NCBI GenBank assembly: GCA_007133845.1
Contig: SLLY01000054.1
Coordinates: 1-13,598 of the forward strand
Length of the DNA: 13,598 bases
Direction: 5' to 3'
From: Candidatus Woesearchaeota archaeon
GTDB taxonomy: Archaea > Nanobdellota > Nanobdellia > CSSed11-243R1
Of this stretch, positions 1 to 6,366 are shown piece after piece. Positions within the stretch are counted from its first letter, which is position 1. Each line of letters begins with the position of its first letter. The notes under the pieces were generated by a model, which saw only the letters and a list, made by a program, of their open reading frames with translations, made no database searches and had not been told where the DNA came from. Position numbers and translations under genes: made by a program.

Positions 1-2
1 AA

Positions 3-239
3 AATGAAAATAAAAAAATTAAAAAAATTAAAACTCATTGCAGAGATTTGGTTATATTACCTGAAATGCTTGGATTAACAATTTCAGTTTATAATGGTAA
101 AGAGTTTGTGGATGTTGAAATAACACCCGAAAAATTAGGTTACTTTTTGGGTGAGTTTACATACAATAGAACAAGAGTTCAACACAGTTCACCTGGGGTG
201 GGTGCAACACGTGGCTCAACATTTGTTCCAGTTAAGTAG
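3..239 (+). CDS. rps19: Ribosomal protein uS19, 3' part (gene starts before the window)
   Basis: Small-subunit protein of the 30S head, which contacts 16S rRNA and the A-site finger region. The frame is open from base 3 to the TAG at 237-239, giving 78 residues. The TTG at 48 is internal, because the in-frame residues before it read KTHCRDL and continue into VILPEM, the conserved archaeal S19 signature. The C-terminal half shows [12 protein letters not shown] and the terminal [12 protein letters not shown] block, which is intact. The N-terminal part (perhaps 50-70 residues in archaeal homologues) lies upstream of the window. It is the first visible gene of the ribosomal block and uL22 follows at once. 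Identity is certain; only the start is missing. Confidence 0.96.
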   Translation, partial: NENKKIKKIKTHCRDLVILPEMLGLTISVYNGKEFVDVEITPEKLGYFLGEFTYNRTRVQHSSPGVGATRGSTFVPVK

Positions 240-244
240 ATGAT
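239..244 (+). promoter_or_regulatory. Shine-Dalgarno-like site for uL22
   Basis: GATGAT, a variant of the GGTGAT sites used elsewhere in this operon, overlaps the uS19 stop and lies four bases before the ATG at 249. It contains the alternative ATG at 240, so it argues for 249 as the real start. Confidence 0.45.
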
Positions 245-248
245 TAAA

Positions 249-806
249 ATGGGAAAGAAAAAATTAGAATCTATTCAACAAAAAAAGAAAGAAAAGCTAG
301 ATAGAAAAGCGAAGGAAAAAAAAGAAGAAGAAGTAGTAGAGGAAAAATCAAAAGAAGAAAAAGAAAAACCAAAAAAGAAAGTAGAAATAAAAAAACCTAA
401 AGTAAGTGAAGCAAAAGGAAGAGGTGAATATCTTCCAATTTCTTCAAAAATTTCAGTAGAAGTATGTAGAGCAATAAGAGGAAAAAATGTTGAAAAAGCT
501 AAAAATATACTTAAAGGTGCAATCGAAAAAAAGAAACCTATAAGGTATTTTAGATACAAAAAAGATACACCACACAGAAAAGGAAAAGGTTTTGGTGCTG
601 GGAGATTTCCTGTAAAAGTTTCAAAATATATATTGGGTGTTTTGGAAAATGCAATTGCAAATGCAAAATATCTTGAATTAGACCCAGATGAATTATATGT
701 AAAAAGATCAATTTCAAATAGAGCTGTTTCAAAAGAAAGCCAAAGAGGTAGATATACTAATTTGGAAATTGTTGTAGCTAAAAAAACTAAAAAGGTGAAA
801 AAATAG
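249..806 (+). CDS. rpl22: Ribosomal protein uL22 with Lys/Glu-rich N-terminal extension
   Basis: Large-subunit protein whose hairpin lines the nascent-chain exit tunnel and binds 23S rRNA. From ATG 249 it has 185 residues. The uL22 core begins near residue 54 (AKGRGEYLPIS) and holds the family blocks EVCRAIRGKNVEKAK and HRKGKGFGAGRFPVK, then a helix rich in Asn/Ala (LENAIANAKYL) and the ISNRAVS hairpin region. The first 50 or so residues are a low-complexity run of Lys and Glu that is not part of the core fold. An in-frame ATG at 240 directly follows the uS19 TAG and would add three residues. I prefer 249 because GATGAT at 239-244 can then serve as the ribosome binding site. The gene ends one base before uS3. 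Confidence 0.95.
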   Translation: MGKKKLESIQQKKKEKLDRKAKEKKEEEVVEEKSKEEKEKPKKKVEIKKPKVSEAKGRGEYLPISSKISVEVCRAIRGKNVEKAKNILKGAIEKKKPIRYFRYKKDTPHRKGKGFGAGRFPVKVSKYILGVLENAIANAKYLELDPDELYVKRSISNRAVSKESQRGRYTNLEIVVAKKTKKVKK

Positions 807-807
807 A

Positions 808-1620
808 ATGGTTGTAGAAAGAAAATTTGTTGAAGATAAATTAAGAGAATCTGCGATAACTGAATATTTACAAAACTCATTGGAAGGAGTAGGTTTTTCT
901 TCAATTAATATAAAAAAGACACCAGTAGGATTTAGTGTCATCATTCATTCTTCTAAACCAGGATTAATTGTTGGCAGAGGAGGTTCAAATATAAAAGAAA
1001 TACAAAAAACTTTAGAGAAAGATTTTAATTTAGAATCTCCCGTTGTTGATGTTAGAGAAGTTGAAAAACCTGAATTAGACCCAAATATTATGGCGGGAAG
1101 AGTAGGTTTTCAATTGAAAAGATATGGAGCCTCAAGATTTAAAGCAATAGGTCACAAAATTTTAGAACAGATTCTGAATTCTGGTGCTTTAGGTGCCGAA
1201 ATAAGAATTTCGGGAAGAGTTCCAAGTAAAAGAGCAAGGTCATGGAAATTTTATGGTGGCTATCTTCCAAAATGTGGTGAAGTTGCTAAGGAAGAAGTTC
1301 TACAAGGCTTCTTTAAAGTTAAATTAAAACCAGGTGTTGTTGGAGTTTATGTTAAAATATTGCCTCCGAATGTAAGAATGCCTGATGTAGTTTATTTAAA
1401 AGAAGAAAAGAAGAAAATATTTGTAGAAGAAACAGTAGAAGAAGACGTGGAAGAAAATAACAAGAATGAAGAAAAAGTAATATTAAAAGATAATGAAAAA
1501 ATTGAAAATGAAAATGAAAAAAGTGAGAAAGAAATATTAAAAGAAGAACCAACAGAAGAAGAACCAGCAGAAGAAGAACCAACAGAAGAATCTAAAGAAG
1601 AATCACAAGAGGGTGAATAA
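808..1620 (+). CDS. rps3: Ribosomal protein uS3 with long acidic C-terminal tail
   Basis: Small-subunit protein at the mRNA entry site. Of 270 residues, about the first 200 are the uS3 body. The type-II KH domain has its GRGG loop at residues 56-59 (GLIVGRGGSNIKEIQ). It is followed by MAGRVGFQLKRYGASRF and the C-terminal domain with EIRISGRVPSKRARSWKF and KLKPGVVGVYVKILPP. Residues from about 200 to 270 are an added Glu/Lys-rich tail ending in three five-residue repeats (246-260). A ribosome binding site GGTGA sits at 794-798, nine bases before the ATG. The end of the gene provides the binding site for uL29. The tail is in frame with the body and has the same base use, so it is not a frameshift product. 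Confidence 0.96.
   Translation: MVVERKFVEDKLRESAITEYLQNSLEGVGFSSINIKKTPVGFSVIIHSSKPGLIVGRGGSNIKEIQKTLEKDFNLESPVVDVREVEKPELDPNIMAGRVGFQLKRYGASRFKAIGHKILEQILNSGALGAEIRISGRVPSKRARSWKFYGGYLPKCGEVAKEEVLQGFFKVKLKPGVVGVYVKILPPNVRMPDVVYLKEEKKKIFVEETVEEDVEENNKNEEKVILKDNEKIENENEKSEKEILKEEPTEEEPAEEEPTEESKEESQEGE
1543..1587 (+). repeat. 15-bp tandem repeat, three copies, in the uS3 tail
   Basis: Three head-to-tail 15-base units (GAAGAACCAACAGAA and near copies) encode EEPTE, EEPAE and EEPTE, residues 246-260 of uS3. The middle copy differs by one base (ACA to GCA, Thr to Ala). The unit keeps the frame, so copy-number change would lengthen or shorten the acidic tail without disrupting the gene. Confidence 0.9.
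1612..1616 (+). promoter_or_regulatory. Ribosome binding site for uL29
   Basis: GGTGA lies within the last codons of uS3, five bases before the TTG at 1622. It contains the GTG at 1613, which is therefore unlikely to be the start. Confidence 0.7.
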
Positions 1621-1621
1621 T

Positions 1622-1828
1622 TTGGCTATATTACATATTCAAGAAATGAGAAAAATGAACGATGAAGAATTGAATAAAAAATTATTCGATTTAAAAAAAG
1701 AATTAATGAAAGTTAATGCTCAAATTGCACAAGGTACTATACCAGAAAAACCAGGAATAATAAAAGAAATTAAAAAAACTATTGCTCGTATAAAAACAAT
1801 AAAAAAAGAGAGAGGTGTTTTAAAATAA
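1622..1828 (+). CDS. rpl29: Ribosomal protein uL29 (TTG start)
   Basis: Small helical-hairpin protein of the large subunit near the tunnel exit, next to uL23, where targeting factors dock. From TTG 1622 it has 68 residues and begins (M)AILHIQEMRKMNDEEL, which matches the archaeal L29 N-terminus (AILR..E.R.M...EL). It then has LKKELMKVNAQIA and the C-terminal IKEIKKTIARIKTIKKER block. An upstream GTG at 1613 would add three residues, but it is part of the GGTGA ribosome binding site. A TTG start with a well-placed binding site inside the uS3 gene fits coupled translation. The stop TAA abuts the aIF1 ATG. Confidence 0.93.
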   Translation: MAILHIQEMRKMNDEELNKKLFDLKKELMKVNAQIAQGTIPEKPGIIKEIKKTIARIKTIKKERGVLK

Positions 1829-2137
1829 ATGAGTAGTGTTTGTTCGAAATGTGGGTTACCTGAGGAATTGTGTGTTTGTGAAACAATTGCAAAGGAAAAA
1901 CAGAAAATAAAGATACTAACTTCAAAAAGAAGGTATGGAAAAATAACAACCGTGATCCAAGGTATTGAAACAAATGATATAGATATTAAGGAACTTACAA
2001 GCAATCTTAAATCAAAACTCGCTTGTGGTGGAACACACAAAGGAGACACAATAGAACTTCAAGGAGATCATAAAAAAAAGGTTAAAGATTTGTTAATAAA
2101 ATCAGGATTTTCAGAAGACCAAATAGATGTGCGGTGA
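1829..2137 (+). CDS. Translation initiation factor 1 (aIF1, SUI1 family)
   Basis: Homologue of eukaryotic eIF1. It binds the 30S P-site region and helps select the start codon with aIF1A and aIF2. In 102 residues it shows a short N-terminal zinc-ribbon-like motif with Cys5, Cys8, Cys15 and Cys17 ([13 protein letters not shown]). The SUI1 domain follows, with [14 protein letters not shown] (residues 33-46) and the hallmark [17 protein letters not shown] (65-81). Its place between uL29 and Rnp1 is the usual archaeal one. The ATG directly follows the uL29 stop, and GAGGTG at 1812-1817 is a strong binding site eleven bases upstream. The final TGA is part of the GGTGAT site used for Rnp1. Confidence 0.96.
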   Translation: MSSVCSKCGLPEELCVCETIAKEKQKIKILTSKRRYGKITTVIQGIETNDIDIKELTSNLKSKLACGGTHKGDTIELQGDHKKKVKDLLIKSGFSEDQIDVR

Positions 2138-2138
2138 T
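2133..2138 (+). promoter_or_regulatory. Ribosome binding site for Rnp1, overlapping the aIF1 stop
   Basis: GGTGAT includes the aIF1 stop codon TGA (2135-2137) and lies eight bases before the ATG at 2147. It suggests that termination on aIF1 and initiation on rnp1 are coupled. Confidence 0.7.
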
Positions 2139-2146
2139 TTCAAAAA

Positions 2147-2428
2147 ATGATAACACCAACAAATTTAATTTGGCATGAATTGATTGGTCTGCAAGTTGAG
2201 GTTGTTGAAAATAAAAATAAAAGAATTGTCGGTTTAAGTGGAAAGATAATCGACGAAACAAAAAACACAATCACAATTAATACAAAAAAAGGAGAAAAAA
2301 AAATAATAAAAAAAGATTCAAAATTTAAGATAACAATAGATAAAAAAAAAGTCTTTGTTGATGGCTCATTAATTGTTGGGCGTCCAGAAAAAAGAACAAA
2401 GAAAAAAATCTCAAAAAAGAGGGTTTAA
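2147..2428 (+). CDS. rnp1: RNase P protein component 1 (Rnp1, Pop4/Rpp29 family)
   Basis: Protein subunit of archaeal RNase P, which trims the 5' leader of precursor tRNA. It normally pairs with Rpp21 on the specificity domain of the RNA. The 93 residues contain the family motifs HELIGL (10-15), GLSGKIIDETKNT (29-41), a Lys-rich Sm-like beta barrel and the terminal GRPEKRTKKK (78-87). Its length is near the archaeal norm. It lies between aIF1 and uS17, its usual place in archaeal ribosomal operons. The gene contains two runs of nine A (2295-2303 and 2342-2350), yet the frame is intact. Identification rests on motifs plus position. Confidence 0.93.
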   Translation: MITPTNLIWHELIGLQVEVVENKNKRIVGLSGKIIDETKNTITINTKKGEKKIIKKDSKFKITIDKKKVFVDGSLIVGRPEKRTKKKISKKRV

Positions 2429-2430
2429 AA

Positions 2431-2787
2431 ATGGCTCAAAAAGAAATGAAAAAAGAAAAAAGTAAGGGTATTGGAATTCCTGGAATAGAAATTCCTAAAA
2501 ATAACTGTGATGATATAAACTGCCCTTTTCACGGAAATCTAAAAATACGAGGTAGAATATTTGAAGGAATTGTAGAAAGTATCAAACCATCAAAAACAGC
2601 GGTAGTTAGATGGGAAAGAAGAGTATTCTGTCCAAAATATGAACGTTTTGAAGGTAGATTTACTAAAGTTAGTGCACATAAGACTGATTGTTTAAATATA
2701 CAAAAAGATGATATAGTTATAATAGGTGAATGTAGACCTATATCGAAATCAAAAAAATTCGTTGTATTAGGTAAGGTAGAAAAATGA
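2431..2787 (+). CDS. rps17: Ribosomal protein uS17
   Basis: Small-subunit primary binding protein with an OB fold on the 16S 5' domain. The 118 residues begin with a Lys-rich stretch, then GIGIPGIEIPK and an archaeal-type CDDINCPFHG segment (residues 26-35). After that come the S17 core with GRIFEGIVESIKPSKTAVV, CPKYERFEGR, SAHKTDC and the C-terminal GECRPISKSKKFVVLGKV signature. Only two bases separate it from rnp1, and GAGG just before the start can serve as the binding site. Its last four bases overlap the uL14 start (ATGA). Confidence 0.96.
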   Translation: MAQKEMKKEKSKGIGIPGIEIPKNNCDDINCPFHGNLKIRGRIFEGIVESIKPSKTAVVRWERRVFCPKYERFEGRFTKVSAHKTDCLNIQKDDIVIIGECRPISKSKKFVVLGKVEK

Positions 2788-3188
2788 AAGCGGTAAAAGC
2801 TAATGTTACAAAAGCACTTCAAGTTGGAAGTCGAATTAAAATAGCAGATAATTCAGGTGCAAAAATTGTAGAAGTAGTTTCAGTAAAAGGATATAAAGGT
2901 GTTAAAGGAAGACTGGCTAAATGTGGGGTCGGAAATATATTTATTGGAGCTGTTAAAAAAGGAAATCCCGATACTAAACACACATTATTGCCTTGTGTAG
3001 TAATAAGACAAAAAAAAGAATATAGAAGAAAAAGTGGCGTTAGAATAAAATTTGAAGATAACGCTGCGATAGTTATGAAAGATTTAAAAGAAGGATCTCC
3101 TAAAGGAACAAGTATAAAGGGGCCTGTAGCAAGAGAGGTTGTTGAAAGATTCCCTTTAATAACTAGAATATCTAAAATGGTGGTATGA
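2784..3188 (+). CDS. rpl14: Ribosomal protein uL14
   Basis: Large-subunit beta-barrel protein at the subunit interface, which contacts the translational GTPase-binding area and helix 44 across bridge B8. The 134 residues, close to the archaeal norm, show IKIADNSGAKIVEVVSVKGY, the NPDTKHTLLPCVVIRQKKEYRRKSG region read in parts, FEDNAAIVM and the C-terminal GPVAREVVERFPLI block. The start overlaps the uS17 stop by four bases (ATGA), and AAGGTAG just upstream may bind the ribosome. The end overlaps uL24 by another four bases. No unusual features. Confidence 0.97.
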   Translation: MKAVKANVTKALQVGSRIKIADNSGAKIVEVVSVKGYKGVKGRLAKCGVGNIFIGAVKKGNPDTKHTLLPCVVIRQKKEYRRKSGVRIKFEDNAAIVMKDLKEGSPKGTSIKGPVAREVVERFPLITRISKMVV

Positions 3189-3565
3189 TGAAAAAAACCA
3201 AGAATAGAAAAAAACAGAGAAAAAGAATTATTCCGTATGTTAAGACTAAAGGTTTAAGTTCACACTTATCTAAATCTCTAATCGATAAATATAAAATCAA
3301 AACACTAGGACTTAGGAAGGGCGATGAGGTTAAAATAGTAAGAGGAAAATTTAAAGATAAACAAGGAACAGTGGATAACATAATTCCTAAAAAAGAGAAA
3401 GTATTCGTTTCCGGTGTTGAAATAGAAAAACAAGATGGAACTAAATCAAAAGTATCAATACATAATTCAAATTTAATAATAACATCACTCAATCTAAAAG
3501 ATAAATTAAGAAAAGAAAAACTGGAAAAAAAATCTAAAAAGGTGTTAAAAAATGAAAAAACATGA
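3185..3565 (+). CDS. rpl24: Ribosomal protein uL24
   Basis: Large-subunit assembly-initiating protein near the tunnel exit. The 126 residues begin with a basic KKTKNRKKQRKR segment, then SSHLSKSLIDKYKIK. The KOW domain has LRKGDEVKIVRGKFKDKQG (residues 43-61), and VFVSGVEIEKQDGTKSKVSIHNSNLIIT completes the archaeal/eukaryotic-type L24. A second ATG at 3188 directly follows the first, and either is possible. GGTGG just upstream is a candidate binding site. The Lys-rich C-terminus runs into the eS4 start with a 14-base overlap, and GGTG at 3541-3544 inside uL24 is the likely eS4 binding site. Confidence 0.96.
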   Translation: MMKKTKNRKKQRKRIIPYVKTKGLSSHLSKSLIDKYKIKTLGLRKGDEVKIVRGKFKDKQGTVDNIIPKKEKVFVSGVEIEKQDGTKSKVSIHNSNLIITSLNLKDKLRKEKLEKKSKKVLKNEKT

Positions 3566-4265
3566 ACATAGGATAGCTTCACCAAAAAGATATCCTATTA
3601 TGAAAAAAGAAGCACATTATATTATTAAATTGGGTTCTGGTCCACATTCAAAAAAAGATGGAATACCTTTATTACTTTTAATGAGAGATTTGTTAGGAAT
3701 CTCTAAAACCAGAAAAGAAGCGGAAAAAGTCCTAAATTCTGGAAAAATATCTATAGATAAAAGAGTAATAAAAGATGTTAAATTTCCAGTAGGATTAATG
3801 GATTCGATGAGTGTTTTAGACGATGAATACAGATTTTTATATAATACACATGGAGATGTAAAATTAATTAAAATAGATGATAAAGAATCTGCTATAAAAC
3901 TTTGTAAAATAAAAGATAAATCTTTGATAAAAAAAGGAAAGCTACAACTACATCTTCATGATGGGAGAAATTTATTAGTTGATTCCAATAAGTATAAACC
4001 AGGAGATTCTATTGTTATATCATTACCAAATCAAGAGATAAAAAAACACCTACCTTGTAAAAAAGGAATGCTTGTTTATATAACGGATGGAAAACATATA
4101 GGTGAAATAGCAGAGATATTTGATTTTATAGAATTCCCAGGTTCGAATCCTGATAAAGTTATTTTAAAATTAAATGAAGATAAATTCGAAACATTGAAAA
4201 AATATATATTTGTAATTGGTGAATCTAAACCAGAATTAAATCTCGGTGAAATTTATGACAACTGA
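3552..4265 (+). CDS. rps4e: Ribosomal protein eS4
   Basis: Archaeal/eukaryotic small-subunit protein with no bacterial counterpart. Its 237 residues are a usual length. The N-terminal block has HRIASPKRYPI and GSGPHSKKDGIPLLLLMRDLL (residues 28-48). It is followed by an S4-like RNA-binding segment (about 49-82: SKTRKEAEKVLNSGKISID and FPVGLMD). The central domain has LCKIKDKSLIKKGKLQLHLHDGRN (117-140, in parts), and a KOW-like element sits near 180-205 (GKHIGEIAEI). The start lies within the uL24 3' end. The end overlaps the uL5 start by 11 bases and supplies its ribosome binding site. Confidence 0.97.
   Translation: MKKHEHRIASPKRYPIMKKEAHYIIKLGSGPHSKKDGIPLLLLMRDLLGISKTRKEAEKVLNSGKISIDKRVIKDVKFPVGLMDSMSVLDDEYRFLYNTHGDVKLIKIDDKESAIKLCKIKDKSLIKKGKLQLHLHDGRNLLVDSNKYKPGDSIVISLPNQEIKKHLPCKKGMLVYITDGKHIGEIAEIFDFIEFPGSNPDKVILKLNEDKFETLKKYIFVIGESKPELNLGEIYDN
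4245..4249 (+). promoter_or_regulatory. Ribosome binding site for uL5
   Basis: GGTGA inside the 3' end of the eS4 gene, five bases before the ATG at 4255. The in-frame GTG at 4246 is part of this site and so is an unlikely start. Confidence 0.65.
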
Positions 4266-4800
4266 AAAAAACAATCCCATGAAAGAAATTGAAATAGAAA
4301 AATTAACTTTAAATGTTTGTGTAGGTGAAAGTGGAGATAAATTAGAAAATGCTAAAATACTTTTAGAAAGAATTTCAGATTCTAATGTAATATACACACA
4401 CGCTAAAAAAAGAGTACCTACATGGAATTTAAGACAGGGTTTGGCAATAGGTGTTAAAACAACAATAAGAGGAGAAAAAATTCATGATTTATTAAAGAGA
4501 TTATTTGAAGCTGTTGAAAATAATATAAATCCAAAAAATTTCGATAAAGAAGGAAATCTTTCTTTTGGAATAAAAGAATATATTCACATACCTGATGTAA
4601 AATATGATCCTTCTCTTGGAATAATTGGATTAGATGTATGTGTTACCTTAAAAAGGAAAGGTGGCTACAGAGTTAAAAGAAGAAATTATAAAAAATCAGT
4701 AGTCGGAAAAAAACATAGAATATCTAAAGAGGAATCTATGAATTTTTTCAAGGAAAACTTTAATATTTCGATTGGAGAGAAGAAAAGGAGACTTTGGTGA
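4255..4800 (+). CDS. rpl5: Ribosomal protein uL5
   Basis: Large-subunit protein of the central protuberance that binds 5S rRNA and touches the P-site tRNA and 30S head. From ATG 4255 it has 181 residues. Key blocks are [21 protein letters not shown] (residues 7-27, in parts), [52 protein letters not shown] and the late [15 protein letters not shown] chose 4255 because GGTGA at 4245-4249 precedes it at good spacing and because archaeal L5 usually starts a few residues before NPM. It overlaps eS4 by 11 bases. Its TGA stop overlaps the start region of uS14. Confidence 0.95.
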   Translation: MTTEKNNPMKEIEIEKLTLNVCVGESGDKLENAKILLERISDSNVIYTHAKKRVPTWNLRQGLAIGVKTTIRGEKIHDLLKRLFEAVENNINPKNFDKEGNLSFGIKEYIHIPDVKYDPSLGIIGLDVCVTLKRKGGYRVKRRNYKKSVVGKKHRISKEESMNFFKENFNISIGEKKRRLW

Positions 4801-4802
4801 AA

Positions 4803-5042
4803 ATGACAATAAAAAGTTACAAAAAATTGCTTAAACAAATTGAACATAAAAAAGCAAAAAAAGAGAAATTCATAAAGCATAGTAAACCTAAAGAAAGGAG
4901 TCATGGAAAAGGTAATAGAAAATGCAGAAGATGTGGAAGATTTGGTGCTCACGTAAATCGTTATGGATTAAATCTTTGTAGACAATGTTTCAGAGAAAAA
5001 GCTCCAAAAATAGGATTTAAAAAGAAAGGACATGAGGTATAA
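4803..5042 (+). CDS. rps14: Ribosomal protein uS14, zinc-binding type, N-terminally extended
   Basis: Small-subunit protein of the 30S head near the decoding site. From ATG 4803 it has 79 residues. The zinc ribbon is formed by Cys41, Cys44, Cys59 and Cys62 ([10 protein letters not shown] and LCRQCFRE), followed by GFKKKG. Many archaeal uS14 proteins are only about 50-56 residues, with little before the ribbon. Here about 30 extra charged residues precede it ([12 protein letters not shown]...). The start is uncertain. GTG 4797 overlaps the uL5 stop and sits six bases after GGAG (4787-4790), while ATG 4803 follows GGTGA by only two bases. I prefer 4803 because the N-terminus then resembles DPANN uS14 as I remember it. 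Confidence 0.9.
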   Translation: MTIKSYKKLLKQIEHKKAKKEKFIKHSKPKERSHGKGNRKCRRCGRFGAHVNRYGLNLCRQCFREKAPKIGFKKKGHEV

Positions 5043-5045
5043 AAT

Positions 5046-5432
5046 ATGGTAGATATTATTGCACAAGCACTTTCCCAAATAAAAAATGCTGAAAAGAAAG
5101 GAGTACAAACTTGTATAGTTAAACCAGTTTCAAAAACATTACGTAACATATTGGATTTAATGCAGAAAGAAGGGTATATTGGAGAATTTGAAATTATAGA
5201 CGACGGGAGAGGTGGATTTATAAAAATAAATTTATTGGGTGCTATAAATGGTTGTGGTGCAATAAAACCTAGATTTTCAACATCTCTTGCAAATTATCAA
5301 AATTTTGAAAAAAGATATCTTCCAGCAAAAAAATATGGAGTTTTAATCGTTTCAACAACCGAAGGGATAATGACTCAGGAAGAAGCTAAAGAAAAAAAAC
5401 AAGGAGGCAGATTATTAGCCTATATATATTAG
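5046..5432 (+). CDS. rps8: Ribosomal protein uS8
   Basis: Small-subunit primary binder of the 16S central domain. The 128 residues match the archaeal length of about 130. The N-terminal block is IIAQALSQIKNAEKKG, followed by VSKTLRNILDLMQKEGYIGEFE. The C-terminal domain carries AIKPRFS, the EKRYLPAKKYGVLIVSTTEG signature and GGRLLAYIY at the end. GAGGT at 5034-5038 lies seven bases before the ATG. The TAG stop shares its last base with the GTGAT site that serves uL6. Nothing unusual. Confidence 0.97.
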   Translation: MVDIIAQALSQIKNAEKKGVQTCIVKPVSKTLRNILDLMQKEGYIGEFEIIDDGRGGFIKINLLGAINGCGAIKPRFSTSLANYQNFEKRYLPAKKYGVLIVSTTEGIMTQEEAKEKKQGGRLLAYIY

Positions 5433-5436
5433 TGAT
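5432..5436 (+). promoter_or_regulatory. Ribosome binding site for uL6
   Basis: GTGAT begins on the last base of the uS8 TAG and lies four bases before the ATG at 5441. The in-frame GTG at 5432 is contained in this site and is therefore probably not the start. Confidence 0.6.
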
Positions 5437-5440
5437 ATTT

Positions 5441-5962
5441 ATGGAAGAAGAGATAAACATACCAGAAAATGTTGAAGTAAGAAAAGAAGGAGGAGTCCTT
5501 TTTGTAAAAGGAAAACTTGGTGAAATATCTAAACGTTTATCTCATCCAAAAGTAAAAATAGAAGTATCAGATAATGTTGTAAAAGTTTTTTCAGATTTAG
5601 AGACGAGGAAATCTAAAAGATTAATAAATACATTCGTTTCTCATATTAAAAGTTTATTTAAAGGAATTCAAGAAGGTTACACTTATAAATTGAAAATAGT
5701 TTATACCCATTTCCCAACAAACGTGAAATTAGAAGGAGATAAAATTATAATTGAAAATTTCATAGGGGAAAGATCTCCCAGGATAACTAAAAAATTACCT
5801 GGAGTCGAAATTAAAATAGATAAAAAAGATATCACAGTTTCAGGACCTGATTTGCAAGCAGTTTCTCAAACTGCAGCAAATTTAGAAAGAGTTACAAGAA
5901 TAGTCGGAAAGGATAAAAGAATTTTTCAAGATGGGATTTATATAACTGAAAAGGGGAAATAA
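5441..5962 (+). CDS. rpl6: Ribosomal protein uL6
   Basis: Large-subunit protein near the sarcin-ricin loop and factor-binding centre, with two related alpha/beta domains. From ATG 5441 it has 173 residues, close to the archaeal norm of about 180. The first domain has NIPENVEVRKEGGVLFVKGKLG (in parts) and a helix with SHIKSLFKGIQEGYTYKLKIVYTHFP. The second has IENFIGERSPRI, a beta hairpin with ITVSGPDLQAVSQTAANLER and FQDGIYITEKGK at the end, all archaeal uL6 marks. A GTG at 5432 would add three residues but is inside the probable ribosome binding site. eL32 follows after one base. Confidence 0.96.
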   Translation: MEEEINIPENVEVRKEGGVLFVKGKLGEISKRLSHPKVKIEVSDNVVKVFSDLETRKSKRLINTFVSHIKSLFKGIQEGYTYKLKIVYTHFPTNVKLEGDKIIIENFIGERSPRITKKLPGVEIKIDKKDITVSGPDLQAVSQTAANLERVTRIVGKDKRIFQDGIYITEKGK

Positions 5963-5963
5963 A

Positions 5964-6356
5964 ATGTCAAAAATAAAAAAATCAAGAAGAAAGAAGCCAA
6001 ATTTTCTTAGGCTTAACCTCAATGTGAAAAGATTAGATATTTCAAAATGGAGAAAACCTAAAGGAATGAGTGGTAGACCTAAAAAGAGCTTGAGCCATAA
6101 AAAAGGAAAGTCCCCAAAAATAGGTTATGGTTTGAAATCAGAATTTAAAAATAAACATATGTCCGGTATGGAAATTGTTGAAATTTCAAATATTAAAGAA
6201 TTAGAAAATTTAGATAAAGATAAGCAAATGGCTAAAATTTTAAATGTTGGAAAAAGAAAAAAAATAGAAATTGTTGAGAAAGCGATTTTAAAAGGAATTA
6301 AAATATCGAATTTGAGAGAACCAAAAAAATATATTGAAAAAACTAAAAAAAAGTGA
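5964..6356 (+). CDS. rpl32e: Ribosomal protein eL32
   Basis: Archaeal/eukaryotic large-subunit protein. Its 130 residues are a normal archaeal length. The conserved core has FLRLNLNVKRLDISKWRKPKGMSGRPKKS (residues 14-42, in parts), then SPKIGYGLKSEFKNKHMSG and the C-terminal VGKRKKIEIVEKAILKGIKISN. The start is one base after uL6, with GGGG about ten bases upstream as a weak binding site. It lies between uL6 and eL19, as in other archaeal spc clusters. The TGA stop is followed at once by a second GTGAT that serves eL19. Confidence 0.95.
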   Translation: MSKIKKSRRKKPNFLRLNLNVKRLDISKWRKPKGMSGRPKKSLSHKKGKSPKIGYGLKSEFKNKHMSGMEIVEISNIKELENLDKDKQMAKILNVGKRKKIEIVEKAILKGIKISNLREPKKYIEKTKKK

Positions 6357-6366
6357 GTGATTAAAA

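Noticed and set aside
275..904. Long open frame on the minus strand opposite uL22 (209 codons)
   Set aside because: It is the antisense of a Lys/Glu-rich gene, which yields Phe/Ser/Leu-rich nonsense; uL22 is clearly real and no family motif is visible on the other strand.
1400..1620. uS3 acidic tail as a frameshift product or a separate gene
   Set aside because: It is in frame with the body, ends properly before uL29, and has the same codon use as the rest of the gene.
1829..1882. Four-Cys zinc-ribbon-like N-terminus of aIF1 as a novel fusion
   Set aside because: Similar Cys motifs are common in archaeal aIF1 as I know the family, so it is a normal feature.
2295..2350. Two runs of nine A in rnp1 as a programmed slippage or frameshift site
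   Set aside because: The frame is continuous and the protein has the full family length; such runs are expected in Lys-rich, AT-rich genes.
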